Notes under the pieces: generated by a model
Told to the model about the DNA's origin: nothing
What the model saw: the letters and a program-made list of their open reading frames with translations, nothing else
Database searches by the model: none
Shown here: piece by piece, positions 61,864-64,000 of the stretch
Position numbering within the stretch: the stretch's first letter is position 1
How the letters are laid out: each line of letters begins with the position of its first letter
Position numbers and translations under genes: made by a program
From: Hyphomicrobiales bacterium
GTDB taxonomy: Bacteria > Pseudomonadota > Alphaproteobacteria > Rhizobiales > Kaistiaceae
NCBI GenBank assembly: GCA_024222895.1
Contig: JAAEOR010000060.1
Location: forward strand, 1 to 64,000
DNA length: 64,000 nucleotides
Direction: 5' to 3'

Positions 61864-63957
61864 ATGACTCTGATCAAGGTCGACGGTGAGGAAATCGAGG
61901 TCCCGGGCGAACTGACGCTGCTCCAGGCGTGCGAGGCTGCCGGCGCCGAGATACCCAGGTTCTGTTATCATGAGAGGCTGTCGATCGCAGGCAACTGCCG
62001 GATGTGCCTCATCGAGGTAAAGGGCGGTCCACCGAAGCCGGTCGCCTCATGCGCCCAGAACGTGCGGGACTTGCGGCCTGGTCGGGACGGCGCGCCGCCG
62101 GAACTGTTCACCAAATCCGAGATGGTGAAAAAGGCGCGGGAAGGGGTGATGGAGTTCCTGCTCATCAACCACCCGCTCGACTGCCCGATCTGCGACCAGG
62201 GCGGCGAGTGCGACCTGCAAGACCAGGCGATGGCCTACGGGGTGGATGGCAGCCGCTTCGTTGAAAACAAGCGGGCAGTCGAGGACAAGTATATCGGTCC
62301 GTTGGTCAAGACGATCATGACCCGGTGCATTCACTGCACCCGTTGCGTCCGCTTTTCCGCCGAGGTTGCCGGCGTCCCCGAACTGGGAGCGACCGGTCGC
62401 GGCGAAGACATGGAAATCACCACCTATCTCGAACACGCCATGAGTTCCGAGCTCCAGGGCAATGTGATTGACCTCTGTCCCGTCGGTGCCCTGACATCGC
62501 GTCCCTATGCCTTCCAGGCCCGGCCATGGGAGTTGACCAAGACGGAATCGATTGACGCGATGGATGCCGTCGGTTCTGCCATCCGCATCGACACCCGCGG
62601 CCGGACCGTGATGCGTATCCTGCCGCGCACCAACGACGCCGTGAACGAGGAGTGGATATCGGACAAGACCCGCTTCATCTGGGACGGGTTGGGCGCACAG
62701 CGGCTCGATCGACCCTATGTGCGCCGCAATGGCAGACTCGAGCCAGCAACGTGGTCCGATGCGTTTGGTGCGGTAGCCGCGAAACTGGGTGCGTCGGATC
62801 CCAATCGGATCGCCGCCATCGCCGGTGACCTGGCCGGTGTCGAGGAGATGTTCGCGCTGAAGGCACTGATGTCATCGGTGGGAACCCCTCATATCGATTG
62901 CCGCCAGGACGGAACAAAGCTGAATCCGGAGCACGGTCGCGAAAGCTACCTGTTCAATCCGACCATCGCCGGTATTGACCAAGCCGACGCCGTGCTGATC
63001 ATCGGGGCCAACCCCCGCCATGAGGCCTCGGTCGTGAACGCCCGAATCCGCGGGGCCTGGCGGCGCAATGAAACCAGGATTGGCTTCATCGGCGAACCGG
63101 TCGACCTCACATATCCCTACGATTATCTTGGCGCCGGACCAGACACGCTGGTCCAGGTCGCTGCCGGCGAGCATCCGTTTTCTGAAATCCTCAAGACCGC
63201 AAACCGGCCGCTGATTCTGGTCGGGCAGGGGGCATTGGCCCGGCCGGATGGGGACGTCGTGCTCTCCCGGGCGGCGAAGATTGCAGTCACCGGCGAGAAC
63301 GAGGGTGACTGGAACGGCCTGGCGGTCCTGCACACTGCCGCTTCACGTGTTGGTGGCCTCGACGTCGGGTTCGTTCCGGGCGAAGGCGGCCACGACGTGA
63401 TCGGCATGGTGGCGGCCGCCGCAGCCGGGGAACTCGACGTGATGGTTCTGCTGGGCGCCGATGAAATCGCGGTCGAGGCGCTCGGCAAGACTTTCGTTGT
63501 CTATATCGGGTCACATGGCGACGCCGGAGCGCACCGTGCCGATGTGATCCTCCCGGGGGCAACCTTTGCGGAAAAGTCGATAACCTACGCCAATACCGAG
63601 GGGCGGACGCAGATGACGGCGCGGGCGGCGTTTCCGCCGGGCGAAGCGCGAGAGGACTGGGCAATCCTGCGGGCAATGTCAGGCGTTGTCGGCCACACGC
63701 TCCCGTTTGACTCGCTCGCAGCTCTTCGAGCGGCGCTTTACAAAGAGCACCCGCATTTCGCCCGCATCGATCAGATCGAAGGCGGGTCGCCCGCGACGGT
63801 TTCGGCACTCGCAAGTTCGGAAGGCAAGCCATCATCGGATCCCTTCGGCCTGGCCGTTGAGGACTTCTACATGACCAATCCGATCGCTCGTGCGTCAGCG
63901 GTGATGGCAGAGTGTTCGGCGCTCGCGGCCACTCGAATAGCCAGCGCGGCGGAGTAG
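61864..63957 (+). CDS. nuoG: NADH-quinone oxidoreductase subunit G
   Basis: 2Fe-2[52 protein letters not shown]. Confidence 0.98.
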   Translation: MTLIKVDGEEIEVPGELTLLQACEAAGAEIPRFCYHERLSIAGNCRMCLIEVKGGPPKPVASCAQNVRDLRPGRDGAPPELFTKSEMVKKAREGVMEFLLINHPLDCPICDQGGECDLQDQAMAYGVDGSRFVENKRAVEDKYIGPLVKTIMTRCIHCTRCVRFSAEVAGVPELGATGRGEDMEITTYLEHAMSSELQGNVIDLCPVGALTSRPYAFQARPWELTKTESIDAMDAVGSAIRIDTRGRTVMRILPRTNDAVNEEWISDKTRFIWDGLGAQRLDRPYVRRNGRLEPATWSDAFGAVAAKLGASDPNRIAAIAGDLAGVEEMFALKALMSSVGTPHIDCRQDGTKLNPEHGRESYLFNPTIAGIDQADAVLIIGANPRHEASVVNARIRGAWRRNETRIGFIGEPVDLTYPYDYLGAGPDTLVQVAAGEHPFSEILKTANRPLILVGQGALARPDGDVVLSRAAKIAVTGENEGDWNGLAVLHTAASRVGGLDVGFVPGEGGHDVIGMVAAAAAGELDVMVLLGADEIAVEALGKTFVVYIGSHGDAGAHRADVILPGATFAEKSITYANTEGRTQMTARAAFPPGEAREDWAILRAMSGVVGHTLPFDSLAALRAALYKEHPHFARIDQIEGGSPATVSALASSEGKPSSDPFGLAVEDFYMTNPIARASAVMAECSALAATRIASAAE

Positions 63958-63961
63958 GGGC

Positions 63962-64000
63962 ATGGGCGGCTTTTTCAGCGACTACATCGTGCCCGGGGCG
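63962..64000 (+). CDS. nuoH: NADH-quinone oxidoreductase subunit H, N-terminal start (truncated by window end)
   Basis: ATGGGCGGCTTTTTCAGCGACTACATCGTGCCCGGGGC directly after nuoG; position in the conserved nuo order. Confidence 0.65.
   Translation, partial: MGGFFSDYIVPGA

Overview
This 64 kb window is GC-rich alphaproteobacterial-type chromosome. Three parts stand out. (1) 1-23.4 kb is a polyol/sugar catabolism island: DhaKL kinase, glycerol-1-P dehydrogenase-like enzyme plus HAD phosphatase, FGGY kinase, class II aldolase/SDR fusion, a UgpC/MalK-type ABC transporter with a Tat-exported binding protein, an SDR, and three SorC-family regulators. Embedded in it is what reads as a decayed erythritol operon: intact eryC-, eryD-, eryH(tpiA2)- and eryI(rpiB)-like genes, a truncated eryA, a frameshifted ery/ribose-type permease pseudogene, and a frameshifted GlpD/EryB C-terminal remnant 18 kb away. 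(2) 23.4-53.6 kb is housekeeping (pcm, tolC, valS, glnA, glnB, nnr, tRNA-Leu, tig, clpP, clpX, lon, hup, tRNA-Val, tRNA-Asp). The usual tig-clpP neighbourhood is split by about 12.9 kb of accessory DNA carrying four RTX proteins (two are tandem serralysin-like M10 proteases), a ynjBCD/F-like transporter module, a mercuric-reductase-like flavoprotein and a VTT-domain protein. (3) 53.9-64 kb holds an acyl-CoA synthetase, an enoyl-CoA hydratase and nuoABCDEFG(H), with two small coiled-coil ORFs between nuoE/nuoF and nuoF/nuoG. No CRISPR array, rRNA or intact transposase was recognised. All family calls come from reading motifs by eye; no database search was run.
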